Source: Secundilactobacillus silagei JCM 19001 (GTDB lineage: Bacteria; Bacillota; Bacilli; Lactobacillales; Lactobacillaceae). From it: DNA of 64,000 nt. Both the position numbers and the translations under genes were made by a program. The stretch lies in assembly GCF_002217945.1 (NCBI RefSeq), contig NZ_BCMG01000002.1, positions 62,001 to 126,000 of the forward strand, read 5' to 3'. Under the pieces are notes generated by a model. The model was not told the DNA's origin and made no database searches. It was given only the letters and a program-made list of their open reading frames with translations. This document shows positions 7,261 through 16,549 of this stretch, piece by piece; position 1 is the first letter of the stretch, and the number at the start of each line of letters is the position of its first letter.

Positions 7261-7303
7261 AAAACACCAGCAACGAGATGACTTGTCTCATTACTGGTGC
7301 TAT
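7261..7303 (-). terminator. Rho-independent terminator of the LysR gene
   Basis: On the minus strand AGCACCAGTAATGAGACA pairs with TGTCTCGTTGCTGGTGTT-type arm (small mismatches), followed by a T-rich run. Confidence 0.75.
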
Positions 7304-7332
7304 TTAATGTCTAAAATTTAGTTCTTATCTGT

Positions 7333-8232
7333 TTATGCTCTCACCAGCACCGCTTCCGGATACTTCTTCGCCACGTACGCCTTGATCTGTCCGATCATCC
7401 GCTGTGTCGACGGTGCCTTCGCCTGCACCGCAGACGTTGCCAGCCCAATTGACCGATAAAATGAATGCTCAAATGGATAAACGGCGACATTACCGGGAAT
7501 CTTCTGCAGCGCCAGTTCCGGTAAAATGCCTAAACCGAGCCCCGCTTCCACCATGGCGACGATCGACTGGTCATCAATGGAGAAGTGAATCAAATTAGGC
7601 TGAATGCCGTAGTAATCCAGCGCCGCTTTGGTATCGCGGTCGTAGTCACCGGACTGCAGGATAAAGTCGCGGTCTTCCAAATCCTCGTGGGTGACGGACT
7701 TCTTGTTCTTGGGCACGAAGCCTTTCGGTGCCACACAGTAGATCTCATCTTTGATCAACGAGTCCACCAGCAGGTTCTCGCTGACGGGCATCACCACGAA
7801 GCCCACGTCCAGCGTGCCGTTTTTGACGTCCTGCACGATCTCGTTGAAGCCGTTTTGACTCACCGAGATATCGATATGGGGGTACTGTTTTTTAAATGAC
7901 TGAATGATTGGCGGCAGCCAGTTGATACAAACGGATGAGAACGCGCCGATGCGAATGGAACCAGCGTTTAACCCGTTGATATCAGCAGCTTCCTGTTCCA
8001 ATCGGGCCTGCGAATTCAGAATTTCTTGGATAATCGGTAAAATGGTGCGGCCATTGGCAGTCAGTTCAGCGCCGGAACGGGAACGGATGAAGACGGGAAA
8101 GCCCAGTTCCGTTTCCAGTTGGGTAATCGAGTGACTGACCGCGCTGGGGGTGACGTTGAGCTTCAGCGCGGCTTTTTGAAAGGTACCTTCTTGAATGACG
8201 GTACTGAATACTTGGTAAGCAAAGGGTATCAT
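7333..8232 (-). CDS. LysR family transcriptional regulator
   Basis: 299 residues from the start at 8232. The N-terminal winged helix-turn-helix (about residues 5-60, with G-T-F-x-K-A-A-x-x-L-x-V-T-P-S-A-V-S) is followed by a periplasmic-binding-like effector domain (from about 78, G-S-I-R-I-G-A-F). A TTGGAGG site eight bases before M-I-P-F-A supports this start over the ATG at 8271. It is divergent from the aminotransferase at 8404 with about 170 bases between, the usual arrangement in which a LysR protein controls its neighbour. The effector is unknown, perhaps an amino acid. Confidence 0.88.
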   Translation of the reverse strand: MIPFAYQVFSTVIQEGTFQKAALKLNVTPSAVSHSITQLETELGFPVFIRSRSGAELTANGRTILPIIQEILNSQARLEQEAADINGLNAGSIRIGAFSSVCINWLPPIIQSFKKQYPHIDISVSQNGFNEIVQDVKNGTLDVGFVVMPVSENLLVDSLIKDEIYCVAPKGFVPKNKKSVTHEDLEDRDFILQSGDYDRDTKAALDYYGIQPNLIHFSIDDQSIVAMVEAGLGLGILPELALQKIPGNVAVYPFEHSFYRSIGLATSAVQAKAPSTQRMIGQIKAYVAKKYPEAVLVRA

Positions 8233-8403
8233 GCAACACAGCCTCCAATTAACGGGATAAAGATTGCTCATTCATGAACTATTTAGGTGAACTATTTTCA
8301 CCTAAATGTGAGTAGCTTGAACTATACGGCCACTATAAATGAGTATACCATAAAGTTAATTCAGTAAACGAAGTCAATTCAAATCGAAAGTTGAGGTTTC
8401 ATT

Positions 8404-9609
8404 ATGGAAAATAAACTGTTTGCCACCCGTGTCCAGCCAGAAGTGCCGTCACGGTTAGCCGGATTGTTCCCCGTCATGAATTACCCAGATGCCATTAAGT
8501 TCACTGCTGGGGCGCCAGCGGAGAGTTTATTTCCAGCTGACGCCATGGCGCAGGCTTACGCGGATGCGATGGCCGCGGAAGGCAACCACACGTTTCAATA
8601 CCACACGGTTCAAGGCCCCGTTGAACTGCGGGAACGGCTCGCGCAACGGGCGATGGACAAGATGCAGATCGATCACGTCACCGCCGACAACGTCATGCTT
8701 ACGGCTGGCGGCCAGCAGGGTATCGACCTGGTAGCTAAAGCGTTGTTGAACAAGGGGGACGCCATGGTGGTTGAAGCACCAACGTATGTGGGCGCACTCT
8801 CGGCATTCGATATGTACGAACCTACCTATTATGAGGTGGAACTGGAGAACGATGGTCTAAACACGGATCAGCTGGAAGCCACGTTGAAACAACACCCTGA
8901 AATTAAATTGCTTTACACGGTGTCAGACTTCCATAACCCCGGTGGCGTCACCATGTCGTTGGCTAAACGTGAAAAAGTCGTCGAGCTGGCGAACCAATAC
9001 AATTTCATCGTGCTGGAAGATACCCCATACCGCGAACTGCGTTACACGGGGATACCACTGCCAAGCATCAAGCACTTCGATACTGAAGGCCGGGTGATCT
9101 TCCTGTCGAGTTTCTCTAAAGTGCTGATGCCAACGTTGCGGACGGGCTGGTTAGTCGCGGACAAGGCGATTATTCAGCAGCTCTATAAGTTAAAGGAAGC
9201 CGCTGATCTGGAAGTACCCAACATTACCGCACAAGCAATCAACCACTATCTGGCTGATAACAGTCTGGATGAGCATATCGCTAAATTAAAGGAAGAATAT
9301 CTGATACGGATGAAAGCAATGATCATTGCCTGTCATAAATATCTGCCGGAGGGCGTGTCAGCCACTCAGCCAGAAGGCGGCTTCTTCACCTGGGTCACCG
9401 TTAACGAAGCCATCAACACGACTGACCTGCTCTATAACGAAGCCACGCCTAACCAGCACATCGCCTACGTGCCTTCCAAGAACTTTTACGCCTACAAGGA
9501 TCACACCAACGGCATGCGCCTGAACTTCACGGGCCTGACACCAGCCAAAATCGATGCGGGCATGAAACGGTTGGGTACTTTATTGACACAAGCAGAGCAA
9601 CTAATATAG
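8404..9609 (+). CDS. PLP-dependent aminotransferase (class I, MocR/2-aminoadipate-like)
   Basis: 401 residues, fold-type I aminotransferase. Visible features are the N-terminal P-S-R-L-A-G-L-F-P segment, T-A-G-G-Q-Q-G-I-D (cofactor phosphate region, about 100-108), the conserved H-N-P-G-G-V-T turn near 179, E-D-T-P-Y near 206, and the PLP lysine in S-S-F-S-K-V (K239), followed by R-T-G-W. This pattern is of the LysN/AraT-type group that transfers amino groups from aromatic, branched-chain or 2-aminoadipate substrates; the substrate cannot be read from sequence. Divergent from the LysR regulator, which probably controls it. Confidence 0.87.
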   Translation: MENKLFATRVQPEVPSRLAGLFPVMNYPDAIKFTAGAPAESLFPADAMAQAYADAMAAEGNHTFQYHTVQGPVELRERLAQRAMDKMQIDHVTADNVMLTAGGQQGIDLVAKALLNKGDAMVVEAPTYVGALSAFDMYEPTYYEVELENDGLNTDQLEATLKQHPEIKLLYTVSDFHNPGGVTMSLAKREKVVELANQYNFIVLEDTPYRELRYTGIPLPSIKHFDTEGRVIFLSSFSKVLMPTLRTGWLVADKAIIQQLYKLKEAADLEVPNITAQAINHYLADNSLDEHIAKLKEEYLIRMKAMIIACHKYLPEGVSATQPEGGFFTWVTVNEAINTTDLLYNEATPNQHIAYVPSKNFYAYKDHTNGMRLNFTGLTPAKIDAGMKRLGTLLTQAEQLI

Positions 9610-9663
9610 TAGGAAACTTGTTATGACATATAAACCGTAAGTTGTGGTTAATCAAAATAAACT

Positions 9664-9711
9664 TTAAATACTCGGAATTTATTTTTTTAAATAAATTTCG
9701 AGTATTTTGCA
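9664..9711 (+). terminator. Rho-independent terminator
   Basis: Near-perfect hairpin AAATACTCGGAATTTATTT / AAATAAATTTCGAGTATTT followed by a short T-run; can work on both strands. Confidence 0.8.
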
Positions 9712-10069
9712 CACTAAATGCGTTTTATGCTGCATAAAATACAAGCCATTCCTTGAAAACATTGTCATGTAAATGTCACACATGCGGACGTTATAATGAA
9801 TTCAAATTATCGTCAAAAGCAAGTCGTGATAGGCTTTTGTAACATTTTCTTATCTTTTCATACATGTGAAAAGATTACAAGTGAGCTACAAATGGAGCAC
9901 TTTTCTTGAAGGTTAGTGGCGTAAGCGGTAGACTCATTTATGGAGTCTAGCAATACTATGCGATATTTAAATGTCCGGTTAAGTAATGTTTTACTTAACA
10001 TTCGGTTGGATATTGTGTATACTGTTAATGCTTGATGAGTTACATAATATATGTTTGGAGGAATTTCAC
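9712..10069 (+). promoter_or_regulatory. Leader and promoter region of S-layer-type gene 1
   Basis: About 360 bases without a gene. A clear promoter is TTAACA (9995-10000), a 17-base spacer and TATACT (10018-10023), which would give a short leader before the TTTGGAGG ribosome site. A second TATAAT lies at 9792-9797, so two start points are possible, as known for L. brevis S-layer genes. Confidence 0.6.
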
Positions 10070-11479
10070 ATGCAATCTAGTTTAAAGAAGTCTCTTTATT
10101 TGGGCTTAGCTGCAGTTTCATTTGTAGCTGTTGCTGGTACTACTAGTGCCAACGCATCTGCAAAAGCTGCCAAGACTGTTTCAAACGTTACTATGACTAC
10201 ACCTGCTGCAAGCCGTAACGTTAATTTAACTGGTACCAACGCTATTTACAGCAAGCCAGGTACTACTAAGGGTGCACAAGTTGTTGCAACAACAACTACT
10301 GCATCAAAGATCAAGGATTCAAAGAGCGGTACTAACAACTTCCGTGCTTACCGTGTTGCTAAGACTGATCGTGGATCAGTTTACTACAAGGTTGTTTCAT
10401 TCGACGGCCATTACCGTGGATACATTTACGGTGGTAAGAGTGACAGTGCCTTTGCTGGTGGCTTAGTTGCTTACCCAACTACTAAAGACGCTACTGCTCC
10501 TGCAGCTAGCGACGTGTACAGTTTGAATGCTGCTACTAGCACTACTGCTAACACATTGTTCTTCAAGGAACCAGCATGGACTAACTACAAGGTTGGTCGT
10601 GCTAAAGTTGATGGCAAGGTATTAACCACTACTGATGCTTACAAGGATGCTAAGTTTACCTTTAACAAGGCTGCAACTACTTCTCGTGAAGGCCAAACTT
10701 GGTACCAAATCGCTTCTGTTAATGGTTCAACCACTAATGGTTTAGTTGGTGCATGGGTAAAGGCTTCAGATGTTACTGCTAAAGCTGTTAAGGCCGATGA
10801 CAACAACAGTATTACTGTTAACTATGTTGATGCAAGTAACCATACTGTAGGCACTGCTACATTCGTTACTACTGCTCCTAACACTTCTAAGGGTTACAAA
10901 GTAGGCACTAACGTGGATGCTAATAATGACAACCTTTATGCATTTGCCTTGAACAACCTTCCAAAGGGTTATGTAGCTGTACCAGGTACTTCACCTGCAA
11001 AGCAGGAAGATGCATTATTTGGCGGTACATTTAATGTAAATGTTACTCAAGGTGCTACTTCTAAGGTTTCATTCCAGTCAAGCAATGTTATTAACACAGT
11101 TGATGGAAAAGATGTAAATGTTGAAAACCCACTTACTCCTAATACTGACATTACTAGTCAAGTTGCTAAGAATGAATTAACTAATGCTGAATTGAAGTTA
11201 TTTACTGGTAAGGCCAGTGATACGGTTGATTTTGCAGGCCTTGAAGGTAATTTATTTGATGCTAATAAGCCTTTGAATACCTTCTATGGTAAGACCACTT
11301 ATTACGCTGGCAATGAAGCATATCATTACGTATTTACTTACGTAGGTGGTTCATTGAAGAATGCTTCTAACGGTGCAGCAAAGTATGGTAATGACTTAAC
11401 TGCTCGTTACGCTGCTCAATTAACACACGGTGCAGCTAATGCTCAGGATGCAACTAACAATATCAGCTATACTAAGTAA
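10070..11479 (+). CDS. S-layer-type surface protein 1
   Basis: 469 residues. The signal peptide (M-Q-S-S-L-K-K-S-L-Y-L-G-L ... A-N-A-S-A-K, about 1-30) and the adjoining 140 residues (R-N-V-N-L-T-G-T-N-A, F-R-A-Y-R-V, R-G-S-V-Y-Y-K-V-V-S-F-D-G, Y-I-Y-G-G-K-S) follow the N-terminal wall-binding half of L. brevis S-layer proteins. The C-terminal half is Thr/Asn/Ala-rich, beta-predicted and differs from the paralogues. TTTGGAGG precedes ATG 10070, which is chosen over an upstream ATG at 9986. Codon choice is strongly biased (GCT, ACT, AAG), as in highly expressed genes. Two terminators follow. S-layer proteins assemble a crystalline lattice outside the wall. Confidence 0.88.
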   Translation: MQSSLKKSLYLGLAAVSFVAVAGTTSANASAKAAKTVSNVTMTTPAASRNVNLTGTNAIYSKPGTTKGAQVVATTTTASKIKDSKSGTNNFRAYRVAKTDRGSVYYKVVSFDGHYRGYIYGGKSDSAFAGGLVAYPTTKDATAPAASDVYSLNAATSTTANTLFFKEPAWTNYKVGRAKVDGKVLTTTDAYKDAKFTFNKAATTSREGQTWYQIASVNGSTTNGLVGAWVKASDVTAKAVKADDNNSITVNYVDASNHTVGTATFVTTAPNTSKGYKVGTNVDANNDNLYAFALNNLPKGYVAVPGTSPAKQEDALFGGTFNVNVTQGATSKVSFQSSNVINTVDGKDVNVENPLTPNTDITSQVAKNELTNAELKLFTGKASDTVDFAGLEGNLFDANKPLNTFYGKTTYYAGNEAYHYVFTYVGGSLKNASNGAAKYGNDLTARYAAQLTHGAANAQDATNNISYTK

Positions 11480-11518
11480 TCTTATTTATAAGATTTGAAG
11501 TTTAGCTTGTGTTAAGGG

Positions 11519-11547
11519 GAAGACGATAATTATCGTCTTCTTTTTTA
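11519..11547 (+). terminator. Terminator 1 after S-layer gene 1
   Basis: Perfect palindrome GAAGACGATAATTATCGTCTTC followed by TTTTTT. Confidence 0.85.
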
Positions 11548-11573
11548 GACCCTTTGTTAACAAGGGCTAATGA

Positions 11574-11618
11574 AGTATTTTGAGAAGATCAATTCATTTA
11601 CGAATTGGTCTTCTTTTC
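11574..11618 (+). terminator. Terminator 2 after S-layer gene 1, shared with gene 2
   Basis: The block AAGTATTTTGAGAAGATCAA and its hairpin (GAAGATCAATTC / GAATTGGTCTTC, then TTTT) recur almost unchanged at 13671-13717 after S-layer gene 2, a trace of gene duplication. Confidence 0.8.
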
Positions 11619-12200
11619 GTATCTTGTTAGTAAATTTAATTCGGATTCTGGTCTCGAAAGGGAGTAAATCAAATGCGGTTCGTTTAATTTGCTTAATCTT
11701 TCGATTAACGTATTTAATAGGCCTATTAGAGAAGTAGCAGCTTGAATCATATTTTCTATAAACAACTGATTAATGTTTAAAAATATGAATCACAATCCGA
11801 TGAAGTGATAGGGTCATGGTTGAAGAGTATACTAGGTGTTTTAGTTCCACAAGTAGTCTGACAATGTTTACAATTTACAAAATATGAAGATGTATAATCC
11901 ATTTACCATTGATAATAGCTGCTATACAGGTATTTACTTGATTATTATTATTTTTAATCAGGGTGGTGAAATCACAGTTAGGACAGTAATCTAGTGGATA
12001 GGCCAGTTGAACTTCAATCACCTCAGTAATGATGATATTACTAATAAATGTCAATAATACCTATTTTTAATACACGTGGTTGACAATTGAGTTACGATTG
12101 AGCTTCAAACTGTAATTCAATCGGCTAAGATGATAAACTATATACAGTGTCAAGGAAATGCATTGATGCCCTATGAAATTTATAAAGGAGATATGTCTAT
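11619..12200 (+). other. AT-rich intergenic region and leader of S-layer gene 2
   Basis: About 580 bases with no credible ORF. It contains a TTGACA at 12080-12085 without a well-spaced -10, a TATACA at 12141, an inverted repeat CATATTTT/AAAATATG (about 11749 and 11780), and an AAAGGAG ribosome site before 12201. A long leader is common for S-layer genes; I see no other recognisable feature. Confidence 0.5.
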
Positions 12201-13652
12201 ATGAAATCTAGTTTAAAGAAATCTCTATATTTAGGCTTAGCTGCTGTTTCATTTGTTGCCGTTGCTGGTACAACAAGTGCTAATGCTTCTGCCAAGTCAT
12301 ATGCTACTGCTAGTGCATACAGTACATTAACTGCACCTTCTACTTCACGTAACGTTAACTTAACTGGTGCTAACGCTGTGTACACAAAGCCAGGTACTGT
12401 TAAGGGTGCTAAGACGGTTCTAACAACAACTACTGCTAAAAAGCTGAATGCTTCAAATCGTGGTCAAGCTAACTTCCGTGCTTACGGTGTTAAGACTACT
12501 AACCGTGGCTCAGTTTATTACAAAGTTGTTTCATTTGATGGCACATACCGTGGCTACGTTTACGGTGGTAAGAGTAAAACAGCTTTTGCTAATGGCTTAG
12601 TTTCATACGATACCACTAAAGATGCCACTGCTCCTTCATCAACTACTTCATTCAACTTAAATGCTGATACTAGTTCTACTGCTAACACCTTGTTCTTCAA
12701 GGCACCATCATATACTCAATACAAGGTTGGTCGTGCACGAGTTAATGGCAATATCTTAGCTTCTAGTGATGCTTACAAGGGTGCTTCATTTACCTTTGAC
12801 AAGGCTGTTACTACCTCACGTGAAGGCGACACTTGGTACGAAATTGCTTCTACTAAGTTAAGCAATGGGACTACTACTAGTGAACTTAATGGTGCTTGGA
12901 TTAAGGCTTCTAACGTCAAGAACCCTAATGCTGATCCTGCCGCTACTAATGACAACAGTATTAAGATTGTTTACCGAACAGCCGATGGTAACACAGTTGC
13001 CGGTGCTGACAAGACATTTGTTAACGCCTCAAAGAGCAACACTACTGCTGGTACAGCCTACGGTAATGAAACAAATGGTGCAGGCACTCAGTTGATGCCT
13101 TATGCCCAAGCAAATGTTCCTACTGGCTACGTATTTAGTGGTTACCTACAAGGTCAAAATCCACAATATGGTGGTACCCTTTATGTAACTGTTGCTCAAG
13201 GAGCTACTTCAAAGGCAAGCCTAGCTGTTCAAACTACTGTTAATGGTTCAACTGTAGAGAATGGTCTTAGCAAAGGTGATTTGTTCAACACACCAAAGCT
13301 TACTTCAACTACTGCACAACTTTTAACTGGCCCTAAGGATCAAACCTTTGGTCAAAGTCAAAACGCAGGTAACTTAGACAAGTTAGTTAATAACTTGGCT
13401 TGGGGTACGGATACTACAGGTAATCAAGGTAACTTGATCAAGTACTATGCAAAGGCTCCTATCTCAAGTTCTAACTCAGATCACCAAGCATACACTGTAA
13501 ACGTTAGTGCTACTAAGGCTGCTAACCAAAACACGAATTATGGTGATACCTTCAAGATTGTCTTTGACGAAAATGGTACTATCAACTCTACTGATTTCGG
13601 TAATCTAAGCAATCCAGACACTAGTAATTCAGATTTTTTAACTAATAATTAG
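12201..13652 (+). CDS. S-layer-type surface protein 2
   Basis: 483 residues. The leader peptide is nearly identical to that of paralogue 1, and residues about 30-170 keep the same wall-binding pattern (S-R-N-V-N-L-T-G-A-N-A, F-R-A-Y-G-V-K-T-T-N-R-G-S-V-Y-Y, G-Y-V-Y-G-G-K-S). The region around 190-240 (S-R-E-G-D-T-W-Y-E-I-A-S) is also shared. The rest is diverged, Asn/Thr-rich and likely forms the lattice. Highly biased codon use suggests strong expression. It lies 720 bases after paralogue 1 with its own leader and terminator, so the two can be expressed independently. Confidence 0.88.
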   Translation: MKSSLKKSLYLGLAAVSFVAVAGTTSANASAKSYATASAYSTLTAPSTSRNVNLTGANAVYTKPGTVKGAKTVLTTTTAKKLNASNRGQANFRAYGVKTTNRGSVYYKVVSFDGTYRGYVYGGKSKTAFANGLVSYDTTKDATAPSSTTSFNLNADTSSTANTLFFKAPSYTQYKVGRARVNGNILASSDAYKGASFTFDKAVTTSREGDTWYEIASTKLSNGTTTSELNGAWIKASNVKNPNADPAATNDNSIKIVYRTADGNTVAGADKTFVNASKSNTTAGTAYGNETNGAGTQLMPYAQANVPTGYVFSGYLQGQNPQYGGTLYVTVAQGATSKASLAVQTTVNGSTVENGLSKGDLFNTPKLTSTTAQLLTGPKDQTFGQSQNAGNLDKLVNNLAWGTDTTGNQGNLIKYYAKAPISSSNSDHQAYTVNVSATKAANQNTNYGDTFKIVFDENGTINSTDFGNLSNPDTSNSDFLTNN

Positions 13653-13670
13653 TTTAAAATTTGTGTTATA

Positions 13671-13717
13671 AAGTATTTTGAGAAGATCAATTCATTTACG
13701 AATTGATCTTCTTTTTT
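13671..13717 (+). terminator. Terminator after S-layer gene 2
   Basis: Hairpin GAAGATCAATTC / GAATTGATCTTC followed by TTTTTTT; same block as at 11574-11618, here without its single mismatch. Confidence 0.85.
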
Positions 13718-13842
13718 TACGTCTTTAGATCTGGTTTTACACCTAGTGGTTTTCTAGGTACAGAACAAAAAACCACCTGCTATGCGGGTGGAAGATAATT
13801 TATTTTGTAGTGCTAAGTGATTTGCTGTTAATTCATATGAAG

Positions 13843-14250
13843 TTAAGCCTGATCATGATAGTGTTTCCCAGTTTTGAGATTAACATATTCCAAACCGTAT
13901 GCATTGCCACCATCGAATATTTTGGTTCTAAACATTGCATATGTACCTTTATGGTGAATTGATGGGAAGGCGTGTGTATCATTAGCACGATGGACGTATG
14001 CGCCGTGAGTGGTTACACCGTAAAAGTAATTTTTCTCATAGGTAAAACCATCAATTTTTGATTTTTTGAACTTGAGATGATGCTTATGTCGCATCTGAGT
14101 GAGAGAGTAATTTGATTTGTACTGGTGACCGTGCCACTTGATAATATGGGTAGCAGCTTGAGAAGTAACGGTGGTTAATGGAATGATTGTAAATGCTGTG
14201 CCTAAAGCAAGTGTGGCACTTAGAATAAGATGATAGCTACGAACTTTCAA
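13843..14250 (-). CDS. Small secreted His/Lys-rich hypothetical protein
   Basis: 135 residues with a signal peptide (about 1-33, hydrophobic core L-I-L-S-A-T-L-A-L, then S-Q-A-A-T). The mature part is rich in His, Lys and Tyr. It begins with TTG, supported by AGGAGGG seven bases upstream and no better ATG. It resembles in style the exported protein at 3598 and other short wall-associated proteins of lactobacilli; I do not recognise a named family. It stands alone, opposed to the S-layer genes. Confidence 0.68.
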   Translation of the reverse strand: MKVRSYHLILSATLALGTAFTIIPLTTVTSQAATHIIKWHGHQYKSNYSLTQMRHKHHLKFKKSKIDGFTYEKNYFYGVTTHGAYVHRANDTHAFPSIHHKGTYAMFRTKIFDGGNAYGLEYVNLKTGKHYHDQA

Positions 14251-14470
14251 TGAAGTCCCTCCTGTGAAGTTGAATTATCGAATAATCGATGCTTTAAATT
14301 ATACAGATATAAGTAGGCGAATAATAGGGATATTAATATTTTAAGTAGCTACGTTGGTTACCAACTTCGATTAGACGGTAGTGATTTGTGAAGGGAAGCG
14401 CTACTCCTTAGTTATAAATGGTAAAATGTGAGTAATCAGTTTAACTAGATTTATCGGGAGGTACAACTTT

Positions 14471-16360
14471 ATGGGCTTACGAGATTTATTCAGAGGAAAA
14501 TCAGATCAAGAACCAGATAATAAAAAGACATCTGAAACGGAAAAAGACAATCAGACCGACAATAAAGAAAATCAGGAAACAACTAATGATGAGCAGAAGG
14601 ATGACACTCAAGCTACTGATAGTAACGCTTCAGTAGCTACTTCTGTATTGACTGCTAAGCAGAAACTAGCTGACTTTACGCAGCAGTATAATGACCATCG
14701 AGAAACGCTGCAGGACCTGTTATTTGGTCAACAAAAAGAAATCCAAACGGCTGCGGATCAGCTGAATACCAAAATTACTGATGCCCAGAAGACGGTTGAT
14801 GACACTGGCAGTCAGGTGACCCAGATTCAAAATGAGATGGAAGAAGCTAGTCAGAAGGCTTCTGCGCCTTACGTTGAAAAGCAGACGGTGTTAAACGGTC
14901 GCATCAAGGAGAATCAGGATAAAGCCGGTAACCTGATTGACCAAGTGAAGGCAATCAATTCAGAGCTTAGCGGATTGAACAATAAGCAGCAGGAATTAGT
15001 TCAAGCCGAAGCGGATATTTCAGCGAAGTTTAAGAGTGAAAAGGATCCGGCAGTAATCGTGACGCTGGCTGATCAGTATCGCAGTGATATTGAGGACAAT
15101 AAGGGCGAGCGTGACAAGAATGCAACGGCAATTAAGGCGGTTGATGATAAGCGGGAAGGTTTAAAGCAGCAACTGCAGGCTGTGCGTGATAAGCTGACTG
15201 CGGATCAAAAACAGTTAAGTGACATTAACGACCAACTGGAAAAAGCTCAGATCAAGCTGGCCTCCGATGATGAAGGGCGTTCCAAGCACCTCGAAGCCTT
15301 AACGGAAGAGTTGACCAAAGCGCAAAAGGACCTGACCCAGCTGCAGAGCGATAGTGATCAGAAGCACGCGGAATTAACGGCGGTCAATCAGGATATTGAC
15401 GATTGGCTAGGCATTCCGGTGCCGGTCAACGGTCTCGTATTAGACAGTGATTCTGAGATCATCTTGGATATGGATGGCCTGACTAATGATCAATTTGAGT
15501 TGATGAAGCGGGTCGTTAAGCGGTTTATTGATCGCGGCATTGAACACGTCGGTCTCTATACCAGTCAGTTCACGTTGAATCTGACGGATCAAATCGCGCG
15601 CTGGACGAGTAATTTAGAAGTCAAAGACGGCATCGTGTCCGTCTACAACCCGCTATATAATCTGCAGCATCAAGGTAAGATTGGGGCTAAGTATCAGTTG
15701 CCGGACAACGCGGTCAGTGATGACTGGAATGACGGCCACACGGAACGGACACTGGTCTTGCCGAATGGCTGGACGTTGAAAGTTCACTATTACAATAATG
15801 GTGAGCAGATTTCGACCGTTGATTCGTATAAAAAAGATCACCTAGCTGAATCCAGCACTCTGACCATGGCTGGACAGCTGACTTCCAACCTGTTCTACAA
15901 TGACGATGGCACTAAGAATCGCGACGAGTATTACAGTCAATCTGGTCTGGGCGTGCTGAACGTACGTTATGAGCAAGATGAGGTCAAACAAGTTGAGCTG
16001 TTGAACCCGGTAGGCATGCAGGTACAGGCTTTTGACAATATTGATGGCTTTACCCAATGGTGGCTCAAGAATGACTTTAGTAAGAACGGCCTATTGGTCG
16101 GGTCAATTGAGAACGAACAGTACCGGCAGCTTTTGCAGGTCACGCAGGGTGAACCGATTGCGCTGACCACTGGTGCGGTTGCAGATAGTGACGACTTTAA
16201 GACCTGGGCAACGGGATTATCGAAGCAACAATACCTAGTCGATAATTATGAGACTGAGATGAAAATCATCAAATTATTAAATCAACCATTGACCATTAGT
16301 CTACTGGATCCACGCAACTTACCAGTCTCATTGGGGACGCCTTTAGGTGATGTTAAATAG
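14471..16360 (+). CDS. Cytoplasmic coiled-coil protein with a C-terminal domain resembling part of surface-protein glycosyltransferases
   Basis: 629 residues, no signal peptide or membrane helix. Residues about 8-55 are Asp/Glu/Lys/Asn-rich and disordered, about 60-315 form a long coiled coil, and about 318-629 are globular. The globular part contains D-S-D-S-E-I-I-L-D-M-D-G and a beta-rich run (L-F-Y-N-D-D-G-T, D-E-Y-Y-S-Q-S-G-L, V-Q-A-F-D-N-I-D-G-F-T-Q-W-W-L) reminiscent of the extended beta-sheet region of GtfA/GtfB enzymes that glycosylate serine-rich adhesins. No catalytic glycosyltransferase domain is evident. It sits between S-layer-type genes, so a role in S-layer glycosylation or assembly is conceivable, but this is inference. 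The ribosome site is TCGGGAGG. Confidence 0.55.
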   Translation: MGLRDLFRGKSDQEPDNKKTSETEKDNQTDNKENQETTNDEQKDDTQATDSNASVATSVLTAKQKLADFTQQYNDHRETLQDLLFGQQKEIQTAADQLNTKITDAQKTVDDTGSQVTQIQNEMEEASQKASAPYVEKQTVLNGRIKENQDKAGNLIDQVKAINSELSGLNNKQQELVQAEADISAKFKSEKDPAVIVTLADQYRSDIEDNKGERDKNATAIKAVDDKREGLKQQLQAVRDKLTADQKQLSDINDQLEKAQIKLASDDEGRSKHLEALTEELTKAQKDLTQLQSDSDQKHAELTAVNQDIDDWLGIPVPVNGLVLDSDSEIILDMDGLTNDQFELMKRVVKRFIDRGIEHVGLYTSQFTLNLTDQIARWTSNLEVKDGIVSVYNPLYNLQHQGKIGAKYQLPDNAVSDDWNDGHTERTLVLPNGWTLKVHYYNNGEQISTVDSYKKDHLAESSTLTMAGQLTSNLFYNDDGTKNRDEYYSQSGLGVLNVRYEQDEVKQVELLNPVGMQVQAFDNIDGFTQWWLKNDFSKNGLLVGSIENEQYRQLLQVTQGEPIALTTGAVADSDDFKTWATGLSKQQYLVDNYETEMKIIKLLNQPLTISLLDPRNLPVSLGTPLGDVK

Positions 16361-16470
16361 CGTTCTATTAAGACGTGCAGATGCTGTGCGTCTTTTTGAT
16401 TTGTTACGAATTGGTGTCAATCTGGTGTCATTGTTACACTTTACGCAAATTAGAACTAGATTAGGGGGTA

Positions 16471-16549
16471 AAGTGTTATACTGAAGTCAGTCAGTCGGGG
16501 GACTGACAGAGAGGGTTTGACCCCCCCAAAAAAAAAGGAGTGTATTCTA
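16471..16549 (+). promoter_or_regulatory. Leader of S-layer gene 3 with hairpin and C7/A9 homopolymer tract
   Basis: TATACT at 16477-16482 is a likely -10. The leader then has GTCAGTC/GACTGAC arms around 16490-16508 and a C7-A9 run directly joined to the GGAG ribosome site. The G-rich and C-rich stretches can also pair with each other. Confidence 0.6.
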
